Source: Deltaproteobacteria bacterium (GTDB lineage: Bacteria > Myxococcota > XYA12-FULL-58-9). From it: a stretch of 64,000 nt of DNA. The stretch spans positions 62,001-126,000 of the forward strand of contig JACRCV010000051.1 of the NCBI GenBank assembly GCA_016218825.1. Reading direction: 5' to 3'. Within the stretch, counting starts at the first letter, position 1; each line of letters starts with the position of its first letter. Of this stretch, positions 6,447 through 15,684 are shown in pieces. The translations under genes and the position numbers were made by a program. The notes below the pieces were generated by a model. That model searched no databases, was not told where the DNA came from, and saw nothing but the letters and a program-made list of their open reading frames with translations.

Positions 6447-8629
6447 GCGCAACCTCGACCACCCTCGCCGCCACCCCGGCGACCGCGGTCGGCACTGGTG
6501 CCGCGCCGGCGCCGCGCCGCGCCGCGCCCATCCCCGCCACCCGGGGCGTCGCCCGGCCCGGCGGCGGCCCGGAGTCGGCGTGGGCGTCGCATTCGCTGCT
6601 CGCCGCCGGCACCATCGGCATCGTCGGCGTCATGGTGCTGCCGCTGCCGCCCGTGGTCTTGGACGTGCTGCTCGCCTTGAGCATCAGCCTGTCGCTGGTG
6701 GTCTTCTTGTTGTCGCTGCAGATCGAGCGTCCCCTGGAGTTCAGCGCCTTTCCGTCGGTGCTCCTCATCGTCACCCTGTTGCGGCTGGCGCTGAACATCG
6801 CCTCGACGCGCCTCATCCTGCTGCACGGCAACGAGGGCCCGGCGGCGGCCGGCCACGTCATCCAGGCGTTCGGCCAGTTCGGCGTCGGCGGCAACACCCT
6901 GGTGGGCGTGGTCGTCTTCCTGATCCTCATCATCATCAACTTCGTCGTCATCACCAAGGGCGCGGGCCGCATCGCCGAGGTCGCGGCCCGCTTCACGCTC
7001 GACGCGATGCCCGGCAAGCAGATGGCGGTCGACGCCGATCTCGCCGCCGGCCTGATCACCGACCGCGAGGCCCGCAGCCGCCGCCGCGAGGTCGAGCAGG
7101 AGGCCGACTTCTTCGGCGCCATGGACGGCGCCAGCAAGTTCGTGCGCGGCGACGCGGTCGCCGGGCTCGTCGTCACCGCGGTCAACATCTTCGGTGGCCT
7201 GGTGATCGGCACCCTCCAGGGAGGGCTGTCCATCGGCCAGGCGGCCACGAACTACACCAGCCTGACGATCGGCGACGGCCTGGTCACCCAGATCCCGGCG
7301 CTCTTGACCTCGGTCGCGGCCGGCATGGTCACGACCCGCGCCGCGGCCGGCGGCGCGCTCGGCCCCGCGGTCCAATCCCAGCTCTTCGGGGCGCGCTGGC
7401 CGATGTCGGTGGCGGCGGTGGCGCTGCTGCTGATGGCGGTGATCCCCGGCATGCCGCACCTGGCGTTCTTGATCCTCGCCGCGCTCTTGGCCTTGGTCGC
7501 CAGCCGCACCCGACCGACCGCGGCCGAGGCCGGCGCCGACGCACCCACGACCCCCGACGACGAGTGGGCCGAGCTCAAGACTTCGCTCCCCATCGACCTG
7601 TTGGAGATCGAGGTCGGCTACGAGCTGGTGCCGCTCATCGACGCCGCCAAGGACGGCACTCTGTTGCGGCGCATCGCCGGAGTCCGCAAACAGCTGGCCC
7701 AAGACCTGGGCATCCTCGTACCGCCCATCCACCTGCGCGACAACCTGCGGCTCCAGCCCGGCGAGTACCGCATCCTGCTCTCCGGCAACGAGCTCGGGCG
7801 CGCCGTGCTCCGCCCCGGGCGCCTGCTGGCGATGAACCCGGCGGGCGCGGCGGTGAGCCTCTCCGGCGAGCCCACCACCGAGCCGGCCTTCGGCCTGGAC
7901 GCCAGGTGGATCAACCCCGCCGACCGCGAACGCGCCGACCTCGGCGGCTACACCGTGGTCGATCCGAGCACCGTCGCCGCCACCCATCTGGGCGAGCTCT
8001 TGGCGGCCCACGCCCCCGACCTCTTCGGTCGCGGCGAGCTGCAGCAGCTCCTCGACCTGTACGGCCGCGAGCACGGCAAGCTCCTCGAGGAGCTCATCCC
8101 CGCGCAGCTCAGCCATGGCCAGGTGCTCAAGGTGATGAAGAACCTGCTGCGCGAACGCGTCTCGATCCGCGATTTCCGGACCATCCTCGAAGCGCTGGCC
8201 GAGCACGCCGCCGACACCAAGGACGCCGACCAGCTCACCGAGGGCGTCCGCCAGCGCCTCAGCAAGCACTTGATGAGTCGCTATCGCGACCCGAGCGGTG
8301 CCCTGCACGCCTTCGTGCTGGCGCCCGCGGTTGAGAGCGCCTTCCGACGCATGCAGACCCCGACCGCCGGCGCCGCCATCGATCCGAACGAGGTGCAAGC
8401 CATCCTCCGCGGTCTGGAGGCCGCGACCCGGGCGCTCGGCCGTGCCGACGAAGTGCGGGTGATCTTGGTGGCCGCGGACGTCCGGCGCGTCGTCGCCGGC
8501 TTCGTGACCCGGCATCTCCCCGGGCTGCCGGTGCTGAGCTACCGCGAGCTCGACACCCGAACCACGATTCGCACCGTCGGCATCATCGGCGCCGACCCCA
8601 ACTCGGCCTCGAGCCCAGGAGCGCGATGA
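6443..8629 (+). CDS. flhA: Flagellar export gate protein FlhA
   Basis: A 728-residue export-gate protein: about 8 membrane helices in the first 350 residues, then a large cytoplasmic domain that forms a nonameric ring receiving substrate-chaperone complexes. The FHIPEP family signature is clear at about 183-200 (RFTLDAMPGKQMAVDADL) followed by DREARSRRREVEQEADFFGAMD. The cytoplasmic end contains RVSIRDFRTILEALAEHA and the C-terminal VRRVVAGFVTRHLPGLPVLSY. An extra alanine/proline-rich N-terminal stretch of about 50 residues precedes the first helix. Length is close to the usual 690-700. Confidence 0.97.
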   Translation: MSATSTTLAATPATAVGTGAAPAPRRAAPIPATRGVARPGGGPESAWASHSLLAAGTIGIVGVMVLPLPPVVLDVLLALSISLSLVVFLLSLQIERPLEFSAFPSVLLIVTLLRLALNIASTRLILLHGNEGPAAAGHVIQAFGQFGVGGNTLVGVVVFLILIIINFVVITKGAGRIAEVAARFTLDAMPGKQMAVDADLAAGLITDREARSRRREVEQEADFFGAMDGASKFVRGDAVAGLVVTAVNIFGGLVIGTLQGGLSIGQAATNYTSLTIGDGLVTQIPALLTSVAAGMVTTRAAAGGALGPAVQSQLFGARWPMSVAAVALLLMAVIPGMPHLAFLILAALLALVASRTRPTAAEAGADAPTTPDDEWAELKTSLPIDLLEIEVGYELVPLIDAAKDGTLLRRIAGVRKQLAQDLGILVPPIHLRDNLRLQPGEYRILLSGNELGRAVLRPGRLLAMNPAGAAVSLSGEPTTEPAFGLDARWINPADRERADLGGYTVVDPSTVAATHLGELLAAHAPDLFGRGELQQLLDLYGREHGKLLEELIPAQLSHGQVLKVMKNLLRERVSIRDFRTILEALAEHAADTKDADQLTEGVRQRLSKHLMSRYRDPSGALHAFVLAPAVESAFRRMQTPTAGAAIDPNEVQAILRGLEAATRALGRADEVRVILVAADVRRVVAGFVTRHLPGLPVLSYRELDTRTTIRTVGIIGADPNSASSPGAR

Positions 8630-8630
8630 C

Positions 8631-9848
8631 ATGTTGATCCGGAAGTTCGAAGCCGAAGACACCGGCAAGGCGCTCGCCGCCGTCAAAGAGGCGATGGGCG
8701 CCGACGCGGTGATCATCGCCACCCGCACCGTGAGGCGCGGCAGCCTCTTTGGCCGGCCACAGGTGGAGGTCACCGCCGCCCTCGACGAGCCGAGCCCGGC
8801 GCCCACGCCACTCGAGGCTCGCGATTGGCGCCCGCGTCCGCACGACGAGGTCCTCGAGGTCCGGCTGAAGTCGTTGCGCGACGAGATCCAGGCGCTCCGG
8901 GCCGCCGTCGAGGATCGCCAGCCGCTCGCGGCCGCGCCGTATCTCCGAGAGCAGCTCGACGACGTCCGCCGCCTGCTGCTTACCCTCGGCGGCGCCGGGG
9001 CACCACGCCCCGAGCCGCTCAATGCACTGCTGACCACCGCCGGCGTCTGCGCGGCCGTGGCCGAACGGGTCAGCGCCGCGGCCGGTCGGCAGGGTTGCCG
9101 CGAGCTCGGCACCGACATCTCGAGTCGCAGGGTCCTCGAGGCCGTCGTCGCCCAGGAGCTGACCGGCACGCCGCCCGAGCCGCGCCGGATCATCGCGGTC
9201 GTCGGCCCCACCGGGGTCGGCAAGACCACGACCCTCGCCAAGCTCGCGGCCAACGCGGCGCTCGTCGATCACAAACGGGTCGGCCTGATCACCGTCGACA
9301 CCTACCGCGTCGGCGGCATCGACCAACTCCGCACCTACGGCGAGCTCATCAAGGTCGGAATGCAGGTCGCCCGCGACCCCAAGTCGTTTCGCCGGGCGCT
9401 CGAGCGCCACGCCGACTGCGACCTGGTCTTCGTCGACACCGCCGGCCGCGGCCCGACCGACGCCGCCCAGATGACCGGCCTGGCGACGATGTTCGCCGAG
9501 GCGGCGATCGAGGTCCACCTGGTCATCGCCGCCCCCACCCCGGCGCGCGAGCTGCAGCGAATCTTGCACCGCTTCGAGGCGCTGCGCTGCGCCTGCCTCC
9601 TGTTCACCAAGCTCGACGAGGCCGTCGGACTGACCGCGCTGTTGAACGCTGCCGGCGTCTGCCACAAGCCCCTGTCGCACGTGACCTTCGGCCAGCGCGT
9701 CCCCGAGGACATCGAGGTGGCCGATCCGGCGGGCCTCGCCGTGCGCCTGGTCGACGGACTCGTTGATCTTGTTCCGGCGCAGAAGACTCCCCCCCATCGG
9801 GGCCCGGCGCTCGCCGCCGTGCCAATCTCCGCGGAGGCCACCCTGTGA
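8631..9848 (+). CDS. flhF: Flagellar biosynthesis GTPase FlhF
   Basis: A 405-residue SRP-family GTPase that places and numbers polar flagella. The N-terminal B domain begins MLIRKFEAEDTGKALAAVKEAMGADAVI. The NG domain follows: P-loop GPTGVGKT at residues 192-199, a G2-type DTYRVGGIDQLRTYGEL, G3 DTAGRG and G4-like TKLDEA. It overlaps flhG by 4 bases (GTGA). FlhF and FlhG together suggest a polar, number-controlled flagellum; this is family knowledge, not shown by the sequence alone. Confidence 0.96.
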   Translation: MLIRKFEAEDTGKALAAVKEAMGADAVIIATRTVRRGSLFGRPQVEVTAALDEPSPAPTPLEARDWRPRPHDEVLEVRLKSLRDEIQALRAAVEDRQPLAAAPYLREQLDDVRRLLLTLGGAGAPRPEPLNALLTTAGVCAAVAERVSAAAGRQGCRELGTDISSRRVLEAVVAQELTGTPPEPRRIIAVVGPTGVGKTTTLAKLAANAALVDHKRVGLITVDTYRVGGIDQLRTYGELIKVGMQVARDPKSFRRALERHADCDLVFVDTAGRGPTDAAQMTGLATMFAEAAIEVHLVIAAPTPARELQRILHRFEALRCACLLFTKLDEAVGLTALLNAAGVCHKPLSHVTFGQRVPEDIEVADPAGLAVRLVDGLVDLVPAQKTPPHRGPALAAVPISAEATL

Positions 9849-10765
9849 ACCCCGTCATCCAAACCCAGGCAGACACCCTGCGCTTGGACCGCACCTTCTT
9901 TGCTCGCAAGGTCTCGGGAACGTCGCAAGACGCCGCGGTCGGCGCCCGCGGCCCGCGGCCACGGGTCATCGCGGTCGCGAGCGGCAAGGGTGGCGTCGGC
10001 AAGACCACTCTGACCGCCAACCTCGCCATCGCCTTCGCGCGCCGCGGCCACCGAGTCTTGACCATCGACGGCGATCTAGGGCTCGCGAACCTGGACCTGG
10101 CCTTCGGCCTCAGGCCGGAGCGAACCCTCCTCGACCTCCTCGAGGGCAGCGTGCCGATCGAGGCGGTGCTCGCCACCGGCCCCCAGGGCGTGGCGCTGCT
10201 GCCGGCCTGCTCCGGACGCTATGACCTCGCGAACCTCGCGGATCGCGAGCGCGTCAGTCTGTTCGCCGCCATCGACGCCCTCGAGCGCCGCTACGACACG
10301 CTGCTCGTCGACACCGCCGCCGGCATCGGCTCGAACGCCGTCGCCTTCGCTGGCGCCGCGCAGCAGGTGGTCATCGCCACCACGCCGGAGCCGACCGCGC
10401 TCGCGGACGCCTACGCCTTCATCAAGGTGCTCTGGACCCGTTGCCGCGTCACCAGCGTCCACCTGGTGGCCAACATGGTCGCGAGCGAGGCGGAGGGCGA
10501 AGAGGTCTACCGTCGCATGTGTGATCTCGCCGATCGCTTCTTGGGCGTCGGCATCGACTACCTCGGCGCCGTGGTCCGCGACCGGGCGCTGGTCCGCAGC
10601 GTCCACGCCGGCGTGCCGCTCCTCATCGGCGAGCCGAGGTCGCCGGCCGCGCGCTGCATCGAGGCCGTCGCCACCCGCCTGAGCGCGGCGCCGCAGACTG
10701 GCGCCGCGAGCGGCGGCATCGGCTTGTTCTGGAAGCGGCTGCTGCTCCGGGAGGCGGCGCGATGA
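9845..10765 (+). CDS. flhG: MinD-like flagellar number regulator FlhG (FleN)
   Basis: A 306-residue ParA/MinD-type ATPase, antagonist of FlhF and regulator of flagellar number. Deviant Walker A SGKGGVGKTT is at residues 46-55, followed by the switch I region DGDLGLANLDLAFG and Walker B/switch II LLVDTAAGIG. An N-terminal leader of about 38 residues before the ATPase core resembles the FlhF-activating DQAxxLR segment (here QADTLRLDRTF). Start is GTG at 9845 overlapping the flhF stop; no ATG is nearer. Confidence 0.93.
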   Translation: MNPVIQTQADTLRLDRTFFARKVSGTSQDAAVGARGPRPRVIAVASGKGGVGKTTLTANLAIAFARRGHRVLTIDGDLGLANLDLAFGLRPERTLLDLLEGSVPIEAVLATGPQGVALLPACSGRYDLANLADRERVSLFAAIDALERRYDTLLVDTAAGIGSNAVAFAGAAQQVVIATTPEPTALADAYAFIKVLWTRCRVTSVHLVANMVASEAEGEEVYRRMCDLADRFLGVGIDYLGAVVRDRALVRSVHAGVPLLIGEPRSPAARCIEAVATRLSAAPQTGAASGGIGLFWKRLLLREAAR

Positions 10766-11493
10766 CCGCCAACCTCGGACCGGCCCCCGCCGCCGCGTTG
10801 CCCCTTGCTCCGGTCGACTACCTGCCTTTCGTCCGCAAGGTGGTATCTCGCCTCGCCCGGCGTCTGCCGTCTCACGTCCGCATCGACGACCTGATGGGCG
10901 CGGGCGTCGTCGGGCTCCTCGAGGCCTTCGACCGCTACGATCCGACGCGGGTCACCAACTTCGAGACCTTCGCGGAGTTCAGAGTCAAAGGGGCGCTGCT
11001 CGACGAGCTCCGGCGTCGCGACCTGATGGCGCGGGACGCGCGCCTGGCCGCGAAACAAATCGAGCGCTCGATCGCGGCGCTGACCGTGAAGCTCGGCCGC
11101 CCCCCAGAGGAGGCCGAGATCGCGCTGCACCTCCAGCTCTCGGTCGGCGAGCTGCGGGCCCGGCTGCAGAAGCTCATCCCGGTGCAGGTATTGTCTCTGG
11201 ACGAGGTGCGCGAGGCGACCCTCGCCAGCCGGGGCCTCGATCCCTTCGAGGCCGCGGCGCGCGCCGAGCTTAGCGAGCGGCTGGCGGGCGCCATCGACGG
11301 TCTGCCGCAACGCCAACGGCAGGTGCTGCAGCTCTACTACCGCGAAGAGCTGACCTTGCGTGAGATCGGCACGGTCCTCGGGGTCACCGAGTCGCGGATC
11401 TGCCAGATCCTCTCGGAGACCACGCTGCGCCTGCGCGCCGTGCTAGGGCTCGGCGCCGGCGGCGAAACGGACGGGGAGGCAAGCCATGGCTGA
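10762..11493 (+). CDS. fliA: Flagellar sigma factor FliA (sigma-28)
   Basis: A 243-residue sigma factor of the FliA/WhiG group directing late flagellar genes. Region 2 is visible (YLPFVRKVVSRLARRLP, DDLMGAGVVGLLEAFDRYD, FETFAEFRVKGALLDELRRRD), then region 3 (LGRPPEEAEIALHLQLS) and the region 4 helix-turn-helix (LTLREIGTVLGVTESRICQI). Two good sigma-28-type promoters lie downstream at flgM (16449-16475) and fliC (21067-21093), and the cognate anti-sigma factor FlgM is encoded at 16539. Overlaps flhG by 4 bases and flgF by 8. Confidence 0.96.
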   Translation: MTANLGPAPAAALPLAPVDYLPFVRKVVSRLARRLPSHVRIDDLMGAGVVGLLEAFDRYDPTRVTNFETFAEFRVKGALLDELRRRDLMARDARLAAKQIERSIAALTVKLGRPPEEAEIALHLQLSVGELRARLQKLIPVQVLSLDEVREATLASRGLDPFEAAARAELSERLAGAIDGLPQRQRQVLQLYYREELTLREIGTVLGVTESRICQILSETTLRLRAVLGLGAGGETDGEASHG

Positions 11494-12208
11494 CGGCATC
11501 TACGCGGCGCTGACCGGCGCGGTCGCACAATCACAGGCCCTGGACGTCGTCGCCAACAACCTGGCGAACGCCGACACCACCGGCTTCAAGCGCGACCAGG
11601 TCACCTTCCGGGAATCGCTGGCGCGGGCCCGGGGCGATCGGGTCGCGGATCCGACCGCGCGCCATGTCGCGGTGGACCAGATCCGACCCGACTTCCGACC
11701 CGGAGCGAGCCACGAGACCGGCAACCCTCTCGACCTCAGCCTCGAGACCCCGGGCTTCTTCGTGTTGCAGACCGCTCAAGGCGAGCGCTTCACCCGTGCC
11801 GGGGCCTTCCGGGTCCAGGCCGACGGCGCCGTCACCTCCCAGGACGGCGATCCGGTCCTCGGTGACGGCGGGCCGCTGCAAGTCGATCCGCGCCGCCCCT
11901 GGCGCGTCGACGCCACCGGAACGCTCTGGAGCGACGAACGCCCCGTGGGACGGGTGCGGGTCGTCGCCTTCGCGGACCCGGAGGGGCTGGTACGCGAGGC
12001 CCGGGCGCAGTGGCGTGCCCCAGTGGGGAAGCGCCCGAGCCCCGTCGAGGCCAGCGTCCGGGTCGGCGCCCTGGAGCGGTCCAACGTCAACGCCGTCGAG
12101 GCGATGACGCAGTTGGTGTGGATCTCGCGCGCCTACGAGTCTTTCCACCGCACCATCGAGGTCTTCCGCGCTGTCGATTCACGAACCGTCACCGATCTCG
12201 GACGGTAG
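11486..12208 (+). CDS. flgF: Flagellar proximal rod protein FlgF
   Basis: A 240-residue rod protein with the N-terminal MADGIYAALTGAVAQSQALDVVANNLANADTTGFK, the D0 consensus of flagellar axial proteins. The central NPLDLSLETPGFFVLQT and C-terminal ERSNVNAVEAMTQLVWISRAYESF are standard. Its length (240, against 261 for the next gene) and its place before flgG support FlgF rather than FlgG. Start has GGAGG (11477-11481) upstream and overlaps the fliA stop by 8 bases. Confidence 0.93.
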   Translation: MADGIYAALTGAVAQSQALDVVANNLANADTTGFKRDQVTFRESLARARGDRVADPTARHVAVDQIRPDFRPGASHETGNPLDLSLETPGFFVLQTAQGERFTRAGAFRVQADGAVTSQDGDPVLGDGGPLQVDPRRPWRVDATGTLWSDERPVGRVRVVAFADPEGLVREARAQWRAPVGKRPSPVEASVRVGALERSNVNAVEAMTQLVWISRAYESFHRTIEVFRAVDSRTVTDLGR

Positions 12209-12220
12209 AGGGAGCGAGCC

Positions 12221-13006
12221 ATGCTGCGCGCGATGAGCAGTGCTGCGAGCGGAATGTCGGCCCAAGAGCTGCGGATGGACGTGATCGCCAACAACATGGC
12301 GAACGTCAACACCACGGGCTTCAAACGCTCCCGCACCGAGTTCCAGGACGTACTCTACGACAACCTCAAGAGCGCCGGGGCGCTGGGCGGCAACGGCGCC
12401 CAGGTGCCGGTCGGTCTGCAAGTCGGTCAGGGCGTGCGCCCGGTCGCGACCCTGCAGGAGTTCACGATGGGCGACCTCAAGCAGACCGGCAACCCGTTCG
12501 ATCTCGCGATCGAGGGCGCGGGCTTCTTCCAGGTGGCGCAGGCGGACGGAGAGCTCAGCTACTCGCGCGACGGCGCCTTCAAGATCGACGCACAGGGCCG
12601 CCTGGTCACCGCCGACGGCCTGCTGGTAGAGCCGGCGCTGGCGGTCCCCCCCGACGCCCAACAGGTGACGATCACCGCGGACGGCACCGTGTCGGTGACC
12701 CGCCCCGGCCGGCCCGACCCGGTGGAGGTCGGCCAGCTCGAGCTGGCGGTGTTCCCCAACCCCGCCGGGCTCTTGGCCAAGGGCCACAACCTCCTCCAGG
12801 TCACCCCGGCGTCCGGTGCGCCCATCCTGACCGCCCCGGCACAGAACGGCGCCGGGCGCCTGACGCAGGGCGTGCTCGAGCTCGCGAACGTCAGGGTGGT
12901 CGAAGAGATGATCGAGCTCATCGCCACGCAGCGGGCCTACGAGACCAACTCCCGCGTCATCAAGGCCGCCGACGAGATGCTCGGCGCCACCGCCAACCTG
13001 AAGTAG
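12221..13006 (+). CDS. flgG: Flagellar distal rod protein FlgG
   Basis: A 261-residue distal rod protein. It begins MLRAMSSAASGMSAQELRMD followed by VIANNMANVNTTGFKRSRTEF, contains NPFDLAIEGAGFFQV and ends ANVRVVEEMIELIATQRAYETNSRVIKAADEML, all diagnostic of FlgG (the RAYE-NSRVI end is shared with rod/hook proteins). Length matches the 260-262 residues typical of FlgG. The ribosome site GAGGGAGCGAG is well placed. A 12-base gap follows flgF. Confidence 0.97.
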   Translation: MLRAMSSAASGMSAQELRMDVIANNMANVNTTGFKRSRTEFQDVLYDNLKSAGALGGNGAQVPVGLQVGQGVRPVATLQEFTMGDLKQTGNPFDLAIEGAGFFQVAQADGELSYSRDGAFKIDAQGRLVTADGLLVEPALAVPPDAQQVTITADGTVSVTRPGRPDPVEVGQLELAVFPNPAGLLAKGHNLLQVTPASGAPILTAPAQNGAGRLTQGVLELANVRVVEEMIELIATQRAYETNSRVIKAADEMLGATANLK

Positions 13007-13013
13007 GTGCAGC

Positions 13014-13772
13014 ATGCCGTGCTTTCACTCCGTCCCGGCCACCCGCCTCGTTGCGGCGGGTCTAGGCATCGTCTCTCTGGTCGTCGGCGTGGAGGGCCTC
13101 GCGTCGGCCGAGGCTGAGGTGCAGGTAGACGGCGAGCGGATCCACCTGGGCGATCTCGTCGGCGCGTTGCCGGCGGGCCTGGCCGGCGTCGACTTGGGTC
13201 CCTCGCCCCAGCCCGGGCAGGCCCGGATCATGAGCCGCGCGGCGCTGCGCCGGCGCCTCGACGAGGCCATGGTCGATACCGCGGAGGTGCGGCTGCCGGC
13301 GATCGTGCGCGTCTGGCGGCCGGCGCAAATCCTGAGCGCCCTCGAGCTGCAGCCCCTCGTGGCGCTCGCGGTGGCCGAGACCCTGCCGCCGGGGTTGCGG
13401 CTCCGCGACGTGGTGGTCGCCGCCGGCCTGAAGCTGTCACGCGGCCCGGTACAAGTCACGGTCCAGCCGCCGGCCACCTGGCGCCCCGGCCGACAGCTGG
13501 TGCGCGCCGAAGTCCGCGTCGCCACCGGCGCGCCGCGCGCCCTGATGGCGAGCATCGACGTCGAGGGCAAGATCGAGGTCCGGGCGGCGGCGATCAAACG
13601 CGGCGCCGAGGTGCAGATCATCGCCAGAACCGGCGCCGTCGTCGTCCGGGCGCGCGGGGTCGCCCAACAGAACGGCAACGCCGGCGACACCATCCTGGTT
13701 CTGCCGCAGGTAGGCCCGAAGCTGATCAAGGCCCGGATCCAAGACGCGACCACGGTGGAGGTGGAGCCATGA
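13014..13772 (+). CDS. flgA: Flagellar P-ring assembly chaperone FlgA
   Basis: A 252-residue periplasmic protein that helps FlgI form the P ring. A hydrophobic signal segment lies near residues 10-32. The C-terminal two-thirds shows the FlgA/SAF arrangement: GLRLRDVVVAAGLKL, a central LVRAEVRVATGAPRALMASIDVEG, and VVVRARGVAQQNGNAGDTILV close to the C-terminus, the last being the conserved G-x-A-x-x-x-G-xxGDxIxV pattern. Seven bases after flgG; stop overlaps flgH by 4 bases. Confidence 0.88.
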   Translation: MPCFHSVPATRLVAAGLGIVSLVVGVEGLASAEAEVQVDGERIHLGDLVGALPAGLAGVDLGPSPQPGQARIMSRAALRRRLDEAMVDTAEVRLPAIVRVWRPAQILSALELQPLVALAVAETLPPGLRLRDVVVAAGLKLSRGPVQVTVQPPATWRPGRQLVRAEVRVATGAPRALMASIDVEGKIEVRAAAIKRGAEVQIIARTGAVVVRARGVAQQNGNAGDTILVLPQVGPKLIKARIQDATTVEVEP

Positions 13773-14452
13773 AGGCGGTCGGCCTGATGGTCACGGCGCT
13801 GGCGCTCTGCGGCTGCGTGCGCCACATCTACCCCTACGGCGCCAAGGTCCGGAGCTACAAGTCCGACACCTACGCGCCGCGCGACGCCGAGCGCACCGCC
13901 GGCTCGCTGTGGAGCGAGGCGTCACCGGGCCTGTTCGAAGACGCCCGCGCGCAGCGGGTGGGCGACATCCTCACGATCCGCATCGACGAGCGCTCCGACG
14001 CCAACCGCGACGCGTCGACCCGTGCCGGGCGCAAGAACTCGACCGAGCTCGGGGTGAGCGCGTTCTTCGTCGCGATGCAGCGGCTCGCGACCCAGTTCCC
14101 CGGCCTCGATCCGGCGGCCCTGGTCGGCGCGTCCTCCGCCAACGAGTTCGACGGCGAGGGCTCGACCTCGCGCTCCGGGCGCTTGACCGCGACCCTGCCG
14201 GTGCGGGTCAAGAACCAACTCCAAAACGGCGACCTGTTCGTCGAAGGCACCAAGGTGCTGCTGCTGAACGACGAGGAGAGCCAGCTCTACCTCTCCGGCG
14301 TCGTCCGGCCGATCGACATCCTCCCCGACAACTCGGTGGCGTCGTCGCTGCTCGCCGACGTCGAGCTGGAGTACACCGGCCGCGGCGTCATCTCCGAGCA
14401 ACAGAGCCCCGGGTGGCTGGCGCGCCTCGGCAGCTACCTGTGGCCGTTTTGA
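13769..14452 (+). CDS. flgH: Flagellar L-ring lipoprotein FlgH
   Basis: A 227-residue outer-membrane lipoprotein forming the L ring. The signal sequence ends in a lipobox LCGC with the acylated cysteine at residue 16. Family motifs: GSLWSEASPGLFEDARAQRVGDILTIRIDE, the NEFDGEGSTSRSGRLTATLPVRVKNQLQNGDLFVEG region and LYLSGVVRPIDI with C-terminal EYTGRGVISEQQSPGWLAR. Presence of FlgH and FlgI shows a diderm flagellum with P and L rings. Confidence 0.96.
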   Translation: MKAVGLMVTALALCGCVRHIYPYGAKVRSYKSDTYAPRDAERTAGSLWSEASPGLFEDARAQRVGDILTIRIDERSDANRDASTRAGRKNSTELGVSAFFVAMQRLATQFPGLDPAALVGASSANEFDGEGSTSRSGRLTATLPVRVKNQLQNGDLFVEGTKVLLLNDEESQLYLSGVVRPIDILPDNSVASSLLADVELEYTGRGVISEQQSPGWLARLGSYLWPF

Positions 14453-14460
14453 GGTGATGC

Positions 14461-15684
14461 ATGTGTGAGCGCACACGATCGCGGGTCGCCGCGCCTCGGG
14501 CCCGGGCCGCCGTCGCCGCCCTCCTGATCGCCGGCGCCTTCGGGCCGCGGCCGGCGGCTGCAGAGCGCTTGAAGGACGTCGCCGATCTGCGGGGGGCGCG
14601 CCCGAACCGCCTCCTGGGCTACGGCCTGGTCGTCGGCCTGGGCGGGACCGGTGACGACACCACCGCGCCGTTCTCCGCGGAGTCGGCGATGACGATGCTC
14701 CGCCGCCTCGGAGTCCACGTCGACGACCAGCGCCTCCGGCTACGAAACGTCGCGGCGGTGATGGTGACCACCGAGATGCCGGCGTTCGTCGCCGCCGGCC
14801 AGCGCCTCGACGCCACGGTCTCCTCGGTCGGCAACGCCACGAGCCTCGAGGGCGGCACGCTGCTCGCGACCCCGCTCAAAGGCCTCGACCTGCAGGTCTA
14901 CGCGGTCGCCGAGGGCCCGCTGTCGGTGGGGGGGTATCTGGCGTCGGGCAACACCGGCAGTCGGGTGCAGAAGAACCACACCACGGTCGGCCGCATCCCC
15001 GGCGGCGCCCTCGTCGAGCGCGAGGTCGCGGTGAACCTCGGCGGTCACGAGATGCTCATCAACCTCAGGTCCCCCGACTTCACGACCGCGGCCCGCGTCG
15101 CTGCGGCCATCGGCGACAACCTCGCCGCCCGGGCGCCCGCCATCGACGGCACCCCGCCGCCGGCGGCCACCGAAGACGGCGCGCCGCCCGAGGGCGCGGC
15201 GGCTGGCGTCACCGACACCCCGTGGGCGATCGCCCGCGACGCCGGCACCGTCGTGGTCCGGGTGCCCGACGCCTATCGCAACCGGGTCCCGGCGCTGATG
15301 GCGGAGCTCGAAGGCCTCGAGGTGTCCCCCGACACCCGGACCCGGGTGGTGATCAACGAGCGCACCGGCACGGTGGTCCTCGGCGACGGTGTCCGGCTGC
15401 TGCCGGTCGCGATCGCGCACGGGGGCCTGACGCTCGAAGTGCAGGAGGCGCTCATCCCGTCGCAGCCGGCGCCGTTTGGCCGCGGGCGCACGGTCGTCGT
15501 GCCGTCGACGCGGGTGCAGGCGCGGGAGACCGCGGGGCTGCTCAAAGAGGTGACGCCGAGCGCGTCGCTCTCCGACGTGGTTCGGGCGTTGAACGCGCTC
15601 GGGGTGTCGCCCCGAGATCTGGTGGCGATCCTCCAGGCGCTGAAGGCCTCTGGGGCGCTGCGCGCGGAGCTCGAGATCCAATGA
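14461..15684 (+). CDS. flgI: Flagellar P-ring protein FlgI
   Basis: A 407-residue periplasmic ring protein with a signal peptide ending around RPAAAERLKD. Conserved blocks: ERLKDVADLRGARPNRLLGYGLVVGLGGTGDD, VHVDDQRLRLRNVAAVMVTTEMPAF, GGTLLATPLKGLDLQVYAVAEGPLSVGG, and VSPDTRTRVVINERTGTVVLGDGVRLLPVAIAHGGLTLEV. The C-terminus LNALGVSPRDLVAILQALKASGALRAELEI is typical. Length is slightly above the usual 350-370 because of an alanine/proline-rich insert around residues 225-250. Confidence 0.97.
   Translation: MCERTRSRVAAPRARAAVAALLIAGAFGPRPAAAERLKDVADLRGARPNRLLGYGLVVGLGGTGDDTTAPFSAESAMTMLRRLGVHVDDQRLRLRNVAAVMVTTEMPAFVAAGQRLDATVSSVGNATSLEGGTLLATPLKGLDLQVYAVAEGPLSVGGYLASGNTGSRVQKNHTTVGRIPGGALVEREVAVNLGGHEMLINLRSPDFTTAARVAAAIGDNLAARAPAIDGTPPPAATEDGAPPEGAAAGVTDTPWAIARDAGTVVVRVPDAYRNRVPALMAELEGLEVSPDTRTRVVINERTGTVVLGDGVRLLPVAIAHGGLTLEVQEALIPSQPAPFGRGRTVVVPSTRVQARETAGLLKEVTPSASLSDVVRALNALGVSPRDLVAILQALKASGALRAELEIQ

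Noticed and set aside
6413-9253. A 946-codon minus-strand open frame opposite flhA/flhF
   Set aside because: FlhA and FlhF are unmistakable on the plus strand; the minus frame is arginine/serine-rich shadow.
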